Numbered from the stretch's first letter, positions 1 through 9,072 are shown. The stretch: 64,000 bases of DNA from Roseovarius sp. (GCA_002720475.1 PBIL01000009.1:5672-69671); one strand, 5' to 3'. The notes: generated by a model from the letters alone, not told the origin. Numbers and translations: made by a program.

Positions 1-321
1 TTCGCCCGCAACGAGGTGGCCATCATCGACGTGCGCACCCCGCAGGAATACGCCTTCGAGCATATCCACGGCGCGCTGCTGGCGCCGCTGGCCACCTTCG
101 AGCCGCAGAACCTGCCCTCGCAGCAGGGCAAGAAACTGGTGTTCCATTGCGGCTCGGGCGTGCGCTCGCGCAAGGTGGCCGAGGCCTGCCTTGCCGCCGG
201 GATCGCCCCCGTCGCGCATCTCGAAGGCGGGTTCGGCGCGTGGAAATCCGCCAAACTGCCCTATGTCGCCATCGACCCGGCCACCGGCGGCATCAAGCGG
301 GTCGATCCGTCCGCAGGCTGA
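1..321 (+). CDS. Rhodanese-domain protein, 5' end outside window
   Basis: A single rhodanese domain that would bind or transfer sulfane sulfur. The frame is open from base 1, so the gene starts upstream. Visible features are the DVRTPQEY strand-helix typical of rhodanese N-termini and an active-site loop HCGSGVRS, with the catalytic cysteine first in the C-x-x-G-x-R loop. The C-terminal LEGGFGAWK motif is also typical. It converges on the OxyR-like gene with about 29 bases of tail-to-tail overlap. The persulfide-dioxygenase-like gene about 1.7 kb away suggests a shared role in sulfide or persulfide handling (inference). Confidence 0.85.
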   Translation, partial: FARNEVAIIDVRTPQEYAFEHIHGALLAPLATFEPQNLPSQQGKKLVFHCGSGVRSRKVAEACLAAGIAPVAHLEGGFGAWKSAKLPYVAIDPATGGIKRVDPSAG

Positions 322-1237
322 GCGCCTCTGGCTCCTCGCGCCGGGGCGCTCGCTCACGCAGGGCCGCCGCGAGCGTGAGAAACTCGGCCGCGCGCGGCGA
401 ACCGCGACGCCAGAGCATCCCCACCTTGCGCGGGGCGGCGCCGGGGGCCGGCACAAGGGCGATATCGTGCCCCTCGGCAATCCCGGCATCAATCGCCAAT
501 TGCGGCAGAAGAGTCATCCCCAGCCCCTCCTCGACCATCGCCACCAGCGTCGCAAGACTCGTGGCGGCAAAACTGCGATCCTCGCCGATATCGCCTTCGT
601 CAAACGCCGACAATGCATGACGCTGAAGGCAATGCCCGCGCTCCAAAAGCATCATCGGCCGCCCGGCGAGATCCTGGCTCTCCACATGATCGCGGTTGGC
701 CAGCGGATGCCCGCGCGCGCAGGCCAGCAGATAGCCATCCTCAAAGAGCGGCTCGCAAGCCAGATCGCCGATGTCGAACGGCAGCGCGACAATCGCGGCA
801 TCGAGTCGCCCGTCCGTCAACCGCTCGATCAACGCCTCGGTCAGATCCTCTCGCAGATAGAGCCTGAGCGCGGGAAACGCCTGCCTGAGATGTGGCATGG
901 CCCGGGGCAGGAGATAGGGGCCGACCGTCGGGATGACCCCGAGCCGCAGGTCCCCCGAAAGGGCCTCGCCGCTTGCCCGGGCCAGATCGACCAGCGCCTC
1001 GGCCTCGGCGAGCGTGCGGCGCGCCTGCGCGATGATCTCTCGCCCGGTGGCGGTGATGATCACCTGCCGTTTGGTGCGTTCGGCCAGCGTCACCCCAAGC
1101 AATGCTTCAAGCTCCTGCACGCCCTTGCTCAGGGCCGACTGGCTGACGTTGCAGCGTTCGGCGGCGCGCCCGAAATGCAGCTCCTCGCCGAGGGCGATCA
1201 GGTAACGCAGATGGCGGAGACTGGGCAGCGCGGACAT
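293..1237 (-). CDS. oxyR: LysR-family regulator, OxyR-like
   Basis: A 314-residue LysR regulator: N-terminal winged HTH (residues 5-64, with SQSALSKGVQELE as the recognition region), then a substrate-binding-like domain. The GHCLQRHALSAF segment aligns by eye with the redox loop of OxyR (GHCL...). The peroxidatic-type cysteine is Cys203, but the position of the resolving cysteine (E. coli C208) is Phe212. The gene is divergent from a peroxiredoxin, the classical OxyR target arrangement, with a dyad in the shared 109-base gap. The missing second cysteine means the usual disulfide switch cannot form at this site. A different peroxide-sensing LysR subgroup is the alternative. Confidence 0.8.
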   Translation of the reverse strand: MSALPSLRHLRYLIALGEELHFGRAAERCNVSQSALSKGVQELEALLGVTLAERTKRQVIITATGREIIAQARRTLAEAEALVDLARASGEALSGDLRLGVIPTVGPYLLPRAMPHLRQAFPALRLYLREDLTEALIERLTDGRLDAAIVALPFDIGDLACEPLFEDGYLLACARGHPLANRDHVESQDLAGRPMMLLERGHCLQRHALSAFDEGDIGEDRSFAATSLATLVAMVEEGLGMTLLPQLAIDAGIAEGHDIALVPAPGAAPRKVGMLWRRGSPRAAEFLTLAAALRERAPRREEPEALSLRTDRPA

Positions 1238-1254
1238 TTCATCATTCTTGTATG

Positions 1255-1278
1255 GAATTACAATTACAATTTTAATTC
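1255..1278. promoter_or_regulatory. Candidate OxyR/LysR operator between regulator and peroxiredoxin
   Basis: An inverted repeat GAATTA (1255-1260) ... TAATTC (1273-1278) lies in an AT-rich stretch of an otherwise GC-rich region. It sits just upstream of a TATATT -10 candidate (1302-1307) of the peroxiredoxin gene, whose -35 is poor. That layout suits an activator contacting polymerase at a weak promoter. Binding is inferred. Confidence 0.5.
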
Positions 1279-1346
1279 GTTTTACTCATTTATGTCAAGC
1301 GTATATTCAATCCTTACACACCAACCGCCCGACAAAGGACATGACA

Positions 1347-1991
1347 ATGACCACCGAAACCCAACTCACCTTCCCGCGCCTCAATGAACCTGCCCCAGCT
1401 TTCAAAGCGCCCACCACGCACGGGCCGAAATCGCTGTCCGATTATCGCGGCAAATGGCTGGTGCTGTTTTCGCACCCGGCGGATTTCACCCCCGTCTGTA
1501 CCACGGAGTTCACCGCCTTCGCGCGCAAAGCCGCGGATTTCGCCGCACTGGGCTGCGAGCTGCTGGGTCTGTCGATCGACAGCCATTACGCGCATATCGC
1601 CTGGGTGCGCAACATCAAGGAGAAGTTCGGCGTCGATATCACCTTCCCGATCATTGCGGACCTCTCGATGCAGGTGGCCCACGCCTATGGCATGGTCCAG
1701 CCCGGCGCGTCGGACACGGCGGCGGTGCGCGCCACCTTCGTCATCGATCCCGAAGGCACGCTGCGCGCGATGCTCTACTACCCGATGAGCAATGGCCGGT
1801 CGGTCGACGAAATCTACCGCCTCGTGCAGTCGCTCCAGACCTCCGACACCCACAAGGTTGCCACGCCCGAAGGCTGGCAGCCCGGTGACAAGGTGATCGT
1901 TCCGCCGCCCGCCACCGCCGCTGCGGCTGAGACCCGCGCCGACGAGGGCTATGAGACCACCGACTGGTATTTCTCGACCCGCGCGCTCTGA
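1347..1991 (+). CDS. Peroxiredoxin, AhpC/TSA family, Prx6-type
   Basis: A 214-residue thiol peroxidase that would reduce H2O2 and organic peroxides. The peroxidatic motif is HPADFTPVCTTE with Cys51. The length and the C-terminal extension resemble the 1-Cys/Prx6 subfamily. I chose ATG 1347 because AAAGGA (1334-1339) is correctly spaced for it and too close to the in-frame ATG at 1341. The longer reading frame from 1248 runs through the operator region and is not used. It is divergent from the OxyR-like gene and probably peroxide-induced. Confidence 0.9.
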   Translation: MTTETQLTFPRLNEPAPAFKAPTTHGPKSLSDYRGKWLVLFSHPADFTPVCTTEFTAFARKAADFAALGCELLGLSIDSHYAHIAWVRNIKEKFGVDITFPIIADLSMQVAHAYGMVQPGASDTAAVRATFVIDPEGTLRAMLYYPMSNGRSVDEIYRLVQSLQTSDTHKVATPEGWQPGDKVIVPPPATAAAAETRADEGYETTDWYFSTRAL

Positions 1992-2005
1992 GAACTGCCA
2001 TCTCT

Positions 2006-2040
2006 GGCCGGCCCGGCGCGATGCCGGGCCGGTCACTTTT
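2006..2040 (+). terminator. Hairpin terminator after peroxiredoxin
   Basis: A 12-bp GC stem (2006-2017 with 2023-2034, one G-T pair) and 5-base loop are followed by ACTTTT. It begins 14 bases after the stop codon and lies before the next gene's ribosome-binding site, so it should end or attenuate peroxiredoxin transcripts. Confidence 0.65.
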
Positions 2041-2067
2041 GATCCTCAGCCGAAAGGAATGCCCGAC

Positions 2068-2943
2068 ATGACAAACCCGATCGTCAAAGCCTTCCACGAT
2101 AGCGCCACGGGAAGCTGGCAATATGTGTTTCACGATCCGCGCACGCGCGCAGCGGCAATCGTCGATCCGGTGCTGGATTACGATCCGAATGCCGGGGCCA
2201 CGGCGACCCGCAACGCGGAGCGTCTCCTCGCCTATGTCGCGGCCGAGCAACTTGACGTGGTGTGGATCCTTGACACCCATCCCCATGCAGATCACTTCTC
2301 CGCCGCGCCCTGGCTGAAGGAGCGGACCGGTGCCCCGACCGCGATCGGCGAAAAGGTGGTCGAGGTTCAGAAGCTCTGGAAAAAGCTCTATAACCTCCCC
2401 GAGAGCTTTCCGACCGACGGCTCGCAATGGGACCGGCTCTTCGCCGATGGCGAGCACTTCAAGGTCGGGGATATCACGGTGGAGGTGATGTTCACCCCGG
2501 GCCACACCCTTGCCTCCATCGCCTATGTGGCGGGCGACGCGGCCTTTGTCCACGACACGCTGATGATGCCGGATTCGGGCAGTTCGCGGGCGGATTTTCC
2601 GGGCGGCGACGCGGGCGCGCTCTACGACAACCTCAGCCGGATCCTCGCCTTGCCCGACGAGACGCGCGTTTTCATCGGCCACGATTACGCCCCCGGCGGG
2701 CGAGAGCCGCTTTGCGAGAGCACCGTGAAGCAACAGCGCGAGACCAATATCCACATCCGCGATGGCTTCGCGCGTGAGGATTACATCGCCCGGCGCAACG
2801 ACCGCGACGCCACCCTGCCGCTGCCCAGGCTGATGTTGGCTGCGCTCCAGGTGAATATCCGCGGCGGACGCCTGCCAGAGCCGGAGAAAGATGGCGAAAG
2901 ATATCTCAAGATCCCGCTCAACAGGTTCGACGGCAAATTCTGA
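2068..2943 (+). CDS. MBL-fold metallohydrolase, persulfide dioxygenase-like
   Basis: A 291-residue metallo-beta-lactamase fold protein with the metal-binding motif THPHADH, a downstream GHT histidine and GHDY. The family containing ETHE1 and bacterial Blh/SdoA oxidises glutathione persulfide to sulfite using one iron. The rhodanese in the same neighbourhood supports that reading over a glyoxalase II role. ATG 2068 is preceded by AAAGGA (2053-2058) at good spacing; the in-frame ATG 2059 directly abuts the ribosome-binding site. Substrate assignment is inferred. Confidence 0.75.
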   Translation: MTNPIVKAFHDSATGSWQYVFHDPRTRAAAIVDPVLDYDPNAGATATRNAERLLAYVAAEQLDVVWILDTHPHADHFSAAPWLKERTGAPTAIGEKVVEVQKLWKKLYNLPESFPTDGSQWDRLFADGEHFKVGDITVEVMFTPGHTLASIAYVAGDAAFVHDTLMMPDSGSSRADFPGGDAGALYDNLSRILALPDETRVFIGHDYAPGGREPLCESTVKQQRETNIHIRDGFAREDYIARRNDRDATLPLPRLMLAALQVNIRGGRLPEPEKDGERYLKIPLNRFDGKF

Positions 2944-3249
2944 GAGTGAGCGATGCACCAAGGTGCACGGGGTCGGGCGACCGCTCGCAAGCCCCACGGG
3001 CAGCGGCGTCGAGAATTGCTGGAACCGCTCCATCTCCTCCGAGCGACGGGTGGGGCCGAAGATCGTCTCGGCCATAAATATGCCCTCGGTATGTTATCTG
3101 GACAGTCAAGTTGTCTCTTTTTGAAAACTTCCTGCCATCATTGGGGTTTTCCCGAGTGGCATCGGTGAGACAGTTCATTGGGGCTCCCTCTCTTCTCATC
3201 CCTGTTTCACCCCCACCCAGATCACCTCTTCCTCTCCCTGATCGCGAGC
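2944..3249. other. Gap left of recombinase element, no intact gene
   Basis: About 300 bases between the MBL gene and the first recombinase-element gene. A short minus-strand frame beginning at 3075 (start MAETIFGPTRR, with a GAGG-like ribosome-binding site) reads plausibly for about 40 residues, then runs antisense to the MBL gene. It may be the head of a gene broken by the insertion. I do not recognise it. The probable left end of the mobile element (3129) lies here. Confidence 0.4.
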
Positions 3250-3687
3250 TCAGGTGCCAGCTCCGGACGGTGGCCTGAATGGCAGGACTTTCGGGTCAGC
3301 CCGCGCGATCTGCTCTTCAAGAACCGCGAGCAGGCGGCGTTGTTCTTCACCCTCAAGCGCGAGGATCTGAATTTGTTGCGCCAGTGTTTTGATGGTCGCG
3401 CGCAGCTCGGCCATCTCGCCACTGCGTGCGGCCCGGAGGTCGGCTTCGAGTTCGCGGATACGCTCCTTCAAGCCCGCGACAGATCCCGACCGGAACCGCG
3501 CTTCCGCCGCACGAAATTCCGCGAGAACGGCGGTGGCCCGGTTGGCCGTTGCGCGGCTGACACCGGCCTCGCGTGCGAGATTGGCGACGGTGAGGCACCC
3601 GTCGGTATGGACGGAGGTTCCTTCGAGCAGTCGCATCATGGCGGCGCGCAAGGCGTCTTCGGTCTTCTGACTGACGGGCCGTGTCAT
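3250..3687 (-). CDS. TnpC/DUF6262-like HTH coiled-coil protein
   Basis: A 145-residue protein, last gene of the recombinase operon, with its start codon overlapping the stop of gene C (ATGA). Residues about 32-60 look like a helix-turn-helix (LTVANLAREAGVSRATANRA), followed by a long heptad-rich coiled coil (about 70-132). This matches the layout of the TnpC accessory protein of Tn554-like transposons, which influences the efficiency and orientation of transposition. No catalytic residues are seen. The role here is inferred from layout and position. Confidence 0.65.
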   Translation of the reverse strand: MTRPVSQKTEDALRAAMMRLLEGTSVHTDGCLTVANLAREAGVSRATANRATAVLAEFRAAEARFRSGSVAGLKERIRELEADLRAARSGEMAELRATIKTLAQQIQILALEGEEQRRLLAVLEEQIARADPKVLPFRPPSGAGT

Positions 3688-5831
3688 ACCTTTGGGTCCT
3701 CCAGATGAGCGATCAGCCGGCGTTTTCGATCATTGTCCTGCGCGATTGCGACCTTCTGAACCGCTGACAGGGTGTTACCCTGCAGGAGGCGCTCGCCGTC
3801 CTCGATCGAAGCCCGCCAGGGCGCAACGTGGCGCGAGGTCAGACAAGAATTGGGGCAGCGGTCCGGGCTGCAGCGCGAAATCACCGGAGCCGCCGGCCTG
3901 TCGTCGGACCGCAGGCAGAGGGCGCTGGCGGGATCGAAGAAGCAATCGTTCAGAAATCCGACATGCAGCGTCTTTCCAAGATGCGCCAGCATCGTTCGCA
4001 GGCGCTTCTGATCGAGGATGCGCCCGGGCAGATCACCGAGGGTGTCCCGGACGTGGTCGAACTCCTGCTTGAGGCGGGACGATGCCGGTCCGCCGGGCTC
4101 GTCACCCTGCAAGTAGGCCTCATAATAGGCGACGACATCGTCCAATTGGCCAAGGGCCCGTTCCTGCTCGACTGCCCGGCGAAAATCGCCATGCGGCGCA
4201 CCGGCATAGCCCTCGAACATCGCCACGGAGGCGTGCTTGTACTGGATCTTGCCAGCGATCACGCCGAAGGGGCGGTTCGCGATGTACCATGCGATGGTGC
4301 GCCGGAACTGCCGGGTGCTGAAATGCCAAGCGCGCCCATCGACATGTGGAATTGCGGGCGGGTTTACGACCTTTGCATCCAGACCGTCTCGAAACATCTT
4401 GATGATCGGCGACGCCTGCGCGGCCAGGTAGTCCGCAGTCCAGTCCCATGGCTTCAGCGAGACCCAGAGAGATCGAAGATCGCGGTCGCCGCGCGCTCGA
4501 CGCGACAGGGCTTCCATGGCCTCGACGGCACGGGCGACCGGAGCGATGGTGATCCAGTCGGCGGAAACACCCGCCGCCTCGCGGTGCTTATAGACGTAGC
4601 TGCGTACCCGATAGCGCTCGATCAGGTTGTCAGCACTGCGTTCAACCGAAACGCAGCCCGGCTCCATGTCCTGCAACTCGCTGTCGCGCATGCCCGTCAG
4701 GTAGGCACAGACGATGTAGCAGGCCGCCTGCAGCATCTGCTCTTCATGTGGCAGGCTGTCCGTGTCGAAACGCTCCCGCCAAGGCAGGCCGGTATCGGGA
4801 TCGAGGGTGATCGGGGTATCCATGCCGCCGACCTCGGTTCCCATCTCACCCGCCATCTGGTCCAGCATCCTCACGGTCGCGGTGGAACTACTGAGGTTCC
4901 CCGTTTGAGGACAGCCGATCTGAAGGCACATCAGCCTGAAATTATACGCGTTGCCTTCCTTAACATCGGGGACACCGCGGGTGGTGTTTGGACGGCGCTC
5001 CCAGATTGGCACGCCCCTCCCTTCCGCCCGGCGGGCCTCGAGCCAGGTACGAAGACGGTAGCGAAACCGTTCGTGGCGGGTTCGGCGCGCATCCTCGGCA
5101 ATGATCTGGGCAGCACGGGCTTCAAGGCGATCCAGCTCTTCGCGCGCCGCGAGGATATCCGGGGCGAAGACATCGACGTATCGCATCGACCAGTGGAGCA
5201 ACGCGCCGATGACCGGCTCGGGGATCCGCGGCGTGGTGTTCTCCGAGCTCGTCCGGCTCCGACCGCTGACATTACTTGCCGTGCGCCCGCCCCAGGGCAG
5301 GAAGGGAATGCCACCCCCGGTCACCCATGGCCCGAAATGATGGAGGTCGATGGGGACATCGACATAGAGGCGGATCTGTTGCGATGAACGTGCGCCGTCT
5401 CCCCCCAGATGCGCCAGATACGCGTCCAGCACTTGCTGGTCGACGCGCGCCAATTCGACGGAACCGATACGATCGTGCAGGAACTCTCCGAAATGGCGCA
5501 GGAACAGCAATGTGCCCTTGGCGGTCGAGGGGCCGCAAGGGCCCCGGTAGCTGCGCAACGGCGCCTGAAGGCGGGCAAGCATATACTCCTTGGCGAGCCG
5601 TCGAAGCGCGGGGTCTGCAATGGCCCCGAAATCCACACGAAACGCGGCCGGACGCGCGTTGGCGCGAAACATTGCCGGACTGAGATCCCAGACATCTTCG
5701 CCGAAGCGAGACAGCATCGAGTGCTCCGATCCCGGTCTGAGCGGTCTGCCTGCGAGAATGTCGACGTCGTCGGCATGGATTGCCGATGGCAGCGATGGCC
5801 TTGCGGTCGTGATGGCCGGATTTGCGCTCAT
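3684..5831 (-). CDS. Tyrosine recombinase C of trio element
   Basis: A 715-residue site-specific recombinase. Catalytic-region motifs are an Arg box in TGMRDSELQDM, a box II region TRQFRRTIAWY in which the usual His of HxxR appears replaced, and a His/Tyr box YKHASVAMFEGY. Near the C-terminus a cysteine-rich segment (C..C...C-x4-C-x3-C) could bind zinc, as in TnpB-type recombinases. ATG 5831 overlaps the stop of gene B and fixes the start; a longer upstream frame runs antisense through gene B and is discarded. Confidence 0.75.
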   Translation of the reverse strand: MSANPAITTARPSLPSAIHADDVDILAGRPLRPGSEHSMLSRFGEDVWDLSPAMFRANARPAAFRVDFGAIADPALRRLAKEYMLARLQAPLRSYRGPCGPSTAKGTLLFLRHFGEFLHDRIGSVELARVDQQVLDAYLAHLGGDGARSSQQIRLYVDVPIDLHHFGPWVTGGGIPFLPWGGRTASNVSGRSRTSSENTTPRIPEPVIGALLHWSMRYVDVFAPDILAAREELDRLEARAAQIIAEDARRTRHERFRYRLRTWLEARRAEGRGVPIWERRPNTTRGVPDVKEGNAYNFRLMCLQIGCPQTGNLSSSTATVRMLDQMAGEMGTEVGGMDTPITLDPDTGLPWRERFDTDSLPHEEQMLQAACYIVCAYLTGMRDSELQDMEPGCVSVERSADNLIERYRVRSYVYKHREAAGVSADWITIAPVARAVEAMEALSRRARGDRDLRSLWVSLKPWDWTADYLAAQASPIIKMFRDGLDAKVVNPPAIPHVDGRAWHFSTRQFRRTIAWYIANRPFGVIAGKIQYKHASVAMFEGYAGAPHGDFRRAVEQERALGQLDDVVAYYEAYLQGDEPGGPASSRLKQEFDHVRDTLGDLPGRILDQKRLRTMLAHLGKTLHVGFLNDCFFDPASALCLRSDDRPAAPVISRCSPDRCPNSCLTSRHVAPWRASIEDGERLLQGNTLSAVQKVAIAQDNDRKRRLIAHLEDPKV

Positions 5832-7654
5832 GCGAGACCCGCCTCCGGGGGAAGGTAGATCTGTGCCGACTGACTGGCTGCGAGGGCACGCGCGGCGGCG
5901 AGATCGGGTTCGGAGAATTGCGGTAATATCTGCGCAGATATCCTGTGGTGGACCCGCCCGAACTTGGCCCGCCAGTCGACCTCGGTCAGCACCTTCCGCT
6001 GGTCCACAACGAAATCCAGAAACGCCATCAGCGCGGGAAGCTTGCGGGTGGTGATGACACCGTTGCGGCATTCGATGCAGCCCCAGAACGGCACCGGGCA
6101 GGCCTCGCCCGAGGAGGCGAACGGGCTGCTGTAGAAGCCGGAACAGCTTGCCAGCCACACATCCTGTTCGCCGGCCGGCAATGCCGGAACATCGGTCGCC
6201 AAACCCTGCGGAAAACCGGGCTGAGCCGAAGACGGAGCTGCCAAGACGTTGGCCTCGGCCTCCGGGGTCAACACGGTAGGCTGCAACGCGTCTTCGACAG
6301 CGTCCATCAACGCCTCGGCGATGGTAGCTTCGTGGATCGGCCGCAAGGCGGGAATGTCCCCATAGTGGTTCGCGGCAACCTCGACTGTATGTCCAACGGC
6401 AAACCGGCGCAGCTGACCGCCAGTCTTGCGATACCACGCAGCCTTGTGGGTCTTGCGCAAACGCGGGAGGCAGAGCTTCAACGGCTTACCATCATCATCC
6501 TGCAACCCGTGGCGTTTGACCCAGACCTTTCTAGCGGATTGCATCGGCAGAACGACATCGGTCAGGCGGCCGCGGCAGTAATACGTGAAAAGCTGTTCGC
6601 TCTTGAGATGACCGCGCGCCGTCGCGGTCCACTGAATTGCGAGGCGCAGGAGGCCGCCCGGGGTGCCTGACCCTCCGTCCCGAACCCGCAGCCGCTTCCA
6701 CTCGGCATGACGGGCCCGGCGCTTGCAATACTCGATCTCGACATAGCCGCTGGACGGGTTCTTGAGGCAGTCGGCACGCAGGGTCTTGATCGCCTCGATC
6801 TCGAGACCGGTCTCCAGCGACAGCAGAACGAACAGAGCAATCAGATCGCCGAGGAGCAGATGCCGCGTGCCATGCATCCAGTCGCTCAGCCCCTCATTCG
6901 AAATCCCTGCATAGTTCCGTGCCCCGTAGAGTTGACGAAAAAGGTCGTTCTTGACGGTAATGAAACCGACACGGTCGATCTCCGCGAAGGCGTCCATCTC
7001 CAGCCGGTCGATGCGTGTCTCGCACTCCTGTTTAAGCGCCGGACGGAATCGCTGCACGATCGCTGCAACATCGGCACGTGCGGCCGCCTTCAAGGCCACC
7101 CGGACACTGTCGCTGTAGGCATCGCGCGGGTGCGGTGGAACACCCGGGCGTGTACTGACATAGAATAATCGGCGGGAAGCCTCTTCGGAAAGGCGGCCTG
7201 GTTCGCCCGCATCCGCCAACCGCAGCAGCATCACTACATCTCCCATCTGGTGGCGGCGATGGTTGGGATGCTGCCCGCGCTCATCCATCCAGGCGTCGAA
7301 GCCTTCGATGGTAGCGACATCAATCTCGGCAAGCGCCTGTACGGATGAGTCTGTCGCATCGAGATAGCGCCAGAACCGATGGATGGCTTCGGCCAATGAC
7401 ATGGCGGTGCGGACGGTGCCGGCGGGGCCACCGACCTGACACGCCTGCCAGAGTGCTTGCGTAAAGGAACGCGCAAGCGAAGCCCGACCCGGCAAACGCG
7501 TCAGGTCCATCGTCGCGGTCCGTCCGGCCAGGGTAATCTCGAAACGGCCCGCGGCGATGGCACTGGCCGCGGCGGGGCCGGGATCGGGAAGGTGTTCGGG
7601 AAAGCTCGCCCTCCGTCCCGGGCGGGGATGAGCGACGCCGAATCTGCCGGTCAT
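5828..7654 (-). CDS. Tyrosine recombinase B of trio element, TnpB-like
   Basis: A 608-residue protein coupled by ATGA overlaps to genes A and C. The C-terminal catalytic region shows a His-Tyr box VGHTVEVAANHYGD with RKTHKAAWYRK before it. The position of the first catalytic arginine reads TGLEIEAIKTLR, with Glu where most relatives have Arg, so this subunit may be structural or use a shifted Arg. A cysteine cluster (C-SGFY...C-PVPFWG-C-IE-C) near residue 510 suggests a zinc ribbon. The size matches Tn554 TnpB (about 630 residues). Confidence 0.75.
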   Translation of the reverse strand: MTGRFGVAHPRPGRRASFPEHLPDPGPAAASAIAAGRFEITLAGRTATMDLTRLPGRASLARSFTQALWQACQVGGPAGTVRTAMSLAEAIHRFWRYLDATDSSVQALAEIDVATIEGFDAWMDERGQHPNHRRHQMGDVVMLLRLADAGEPGRLSEEASRRLFYVSTRPGVPPHPRDAYSDSVRVALKAAARADVAAIVQRFRPALKQECETRIDRLEMDAFAEIDRVGFITVKNDLFRQLYGARNYAGISNEGLSDWMHGTRHLLLGDLIALFVLLSLETGLEIEAIKTLRADCLKNPSSGYVEIEYCKRRARHAEWKRLRVRDGGSGTPGGLLRLAIQWTATARGHLKSEQLFTYYCRGRLTDVVLPMQSARKVWVKRHGLQDDDGKPLKLCLPRLRKTHKAAWYRKTGGQLRRFAVGHTVEVAANHYGDIPALRPIHEATIAEALMDAVEDALQPTVLTPEAEANVLAAPSSAQPGFPQGLATDVPALPAGEQDVWLASCSGFYSSPFASSGEACPVPFWGCIECRNGVITTRKLPALMAFLDFVVDQRKVLTEVDWRAKFGRVHHRISAQILPQFSEPDLAAARALAASQSAQIYLPPEAGLA

Positions 7655-9072
7655 CGGTCATCCGCCATGAGTTCGGCAGTCCAGCGGTCCGCTGCTGCGT
7701 CGACGAGTTCCTGCGCCTCGGCAAGGCTGTCGAGATAGATGTAGGTGCTGGTGATGTTCGTGTGGCCAAGGAGGTGTTGGAGATGGCGGAGCGGATCGCC
7801 GAGCATCTGGCGATAGGCCGCGCCGTGCGCGTCGGTCGGGTTAAAGATTGCGCCAACCTGTTCACGGATCAGCATCGACAGCATGTTGACCGCAAAGGTG
7901 TGCCTCAGCATGTGGGGCGTGACAGTAACATCGAGACCGAAGATCTGGCATCGCTGGCTTGCCCTGCGAAAAGCAACCTCCCAGGTTCCGGACGACACGG
8001 GTTGACCACGCTCAGTGAGCCAAAGCGATGCGTGTTCAGGCATCCCATCAGGCGATCGCAGCAACCGTTGGCGGTCTTGCGGACGGAGCCTGGTCAGCGC
8101 GACGCGCCGACCGCTGCCATTGATGGCGTTGCAGCCATCAGATGACAATACGAAGGGGACGACCGGAGGAGGCGGCGCCTTGGCGGCGGCAACGTGGCGC
8201 TCGATATCGCAATAATCCCCGATCAGCTTGAGCACACGGCGCGGCAACCGGATGCGGCGCGGGCGTTCGCCCTTGGTGATCGCGCCCGGAAGATCGAAAA
8301 GAAGTATCCGCGGGCTGTCCGAAGTCAACCGAGGCAGTTCGTCGATGATTAGGCTACCAGCCTCACCGAGGCGCATCCCCGTTGTTACGAGCAGTTCCGC
8401 GAAGACGGCATTCCGCTCGCCATTGCGGCCGCGCCAGGCTGGGTCCTCGGACCCGTCCGGCAATCTTCCTCTCAGGCCGATATCCCGGAACGCGAGGTAG
8501 CGGCCGATATCGACGAATTGCATGTCATGCCGACGTGCGGCACGTTCCCGGGCCCTGTTACCCTCGACGACCTTGGGCGCTCCCCGCCCATGACCATGAC
8601 GAAAGGACAAGTCGTATCGAAACGGCGAGGATGCGATCAGGCCCTCTTCGAGCGCCCACCGATACAGTTTGTCAAGCGCCGCGATCGCCCTGTTCCAGCT
8701 GGATGCCGAAATCCGGAACGGTGCATCCGACAAACGCCGTGCATGGTGAAACGCGATGACATCGTTGTAATCGGCACGCCAAAGCTGCTTGCCACCACGC
8801 CGTTCTTCCAGAAACCGAATCCAGACGAAGATGTCATGGGCGTAGGCGCGCAAACTGTGCCGCGAACGCACCCCCATGGTCTGACAGGCGCGAAAGAACT
8901 GGTTCACTTCATGCAAGTAGCTTCCGTTCCGATCCAGAAAGAACGGCATGCCATCCATCAGGCCGATCCTGCCAGCGGCCTCGGTGAGGGACACGGAAAG
9001 ATCGACCGGAACACCTTCGACAGAAACTGGCGCGCGCAGCGCCGATCCGTCGGTGAAATACAGCTGCACCAT
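7651..9072 (-). CDS. Tyrosine recombinase A of trio element
   Basis: A 473-residue site-specific recombinase with a complete catalytic set: Arg234 (TGMRLGEA), HxxR at His387/Arg390 (HMLRHTF), His437 (LLGHTNI) and nucleophile Tyr446 (TYIYLD). An N-terminal SAM-like core-binding domain precedes it. ATG 9072 is preceded by GGAGGA at close spacing and is preferred over a TTG at 9102. It is the promoter-proximal gene of the four-gene operon and the only one with all canonical residues in standard context. Confidence 0.85.
   Translation of the reverse strand: MVQLYFTDGSALRAPVSVEGVPVDLSVSLTEAAGRIGLMDGMPFFLDRNGSYLHEVNQFFRACQTMGVRSRHSLRAYAHDIFVWIRFLEERRGGKQLWRADYNDVIAFHHARRLSDAPFRISASSWNRAIAALDKLYRWALEEGLIASSPFRYDLSFRHGHGRGAPKVVEGNRARERAARRHDMQFVDIGRYLAFRDIGLRGRLPDGSEDPAWRGRNGERNAVFAELLVTTGMRLGEAGSLIIDELPRLTSDSPRILLFDLPGAITKGERPRRIRLPRRVLKLIGDYCDIERHVAAAKAPPPPVVPFVLSSDGCNAINGSGRRVALTRLRPQDRQRLLRSPDGMPEHASLWLTERGQPVSSGTWEVAFRRASQRCQIFGLDVTVTPHMLRHTFAVNMLSMLIREQVGAIFNPTDAHGAAYRQMLGDPLRHLQHLLGHTNITSTYIYLDSLAEAQELVDAAADRWTAELMADDR

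Noticed and set aside
1741-3075. Long minus-strand frame through the MBL gene region
   Set aside because: Antisense to the MBL and peroxiredoxin genes; GC-rich shadow. Only the short N-terminal segment near 3075 has any gene-like start.
3684-6437. 917-codon minus frame for recombinase C
   Set aside because: The extra N-terminal codons overlap gene B; ATG 5831 with the ATGA junction is the coupled start.
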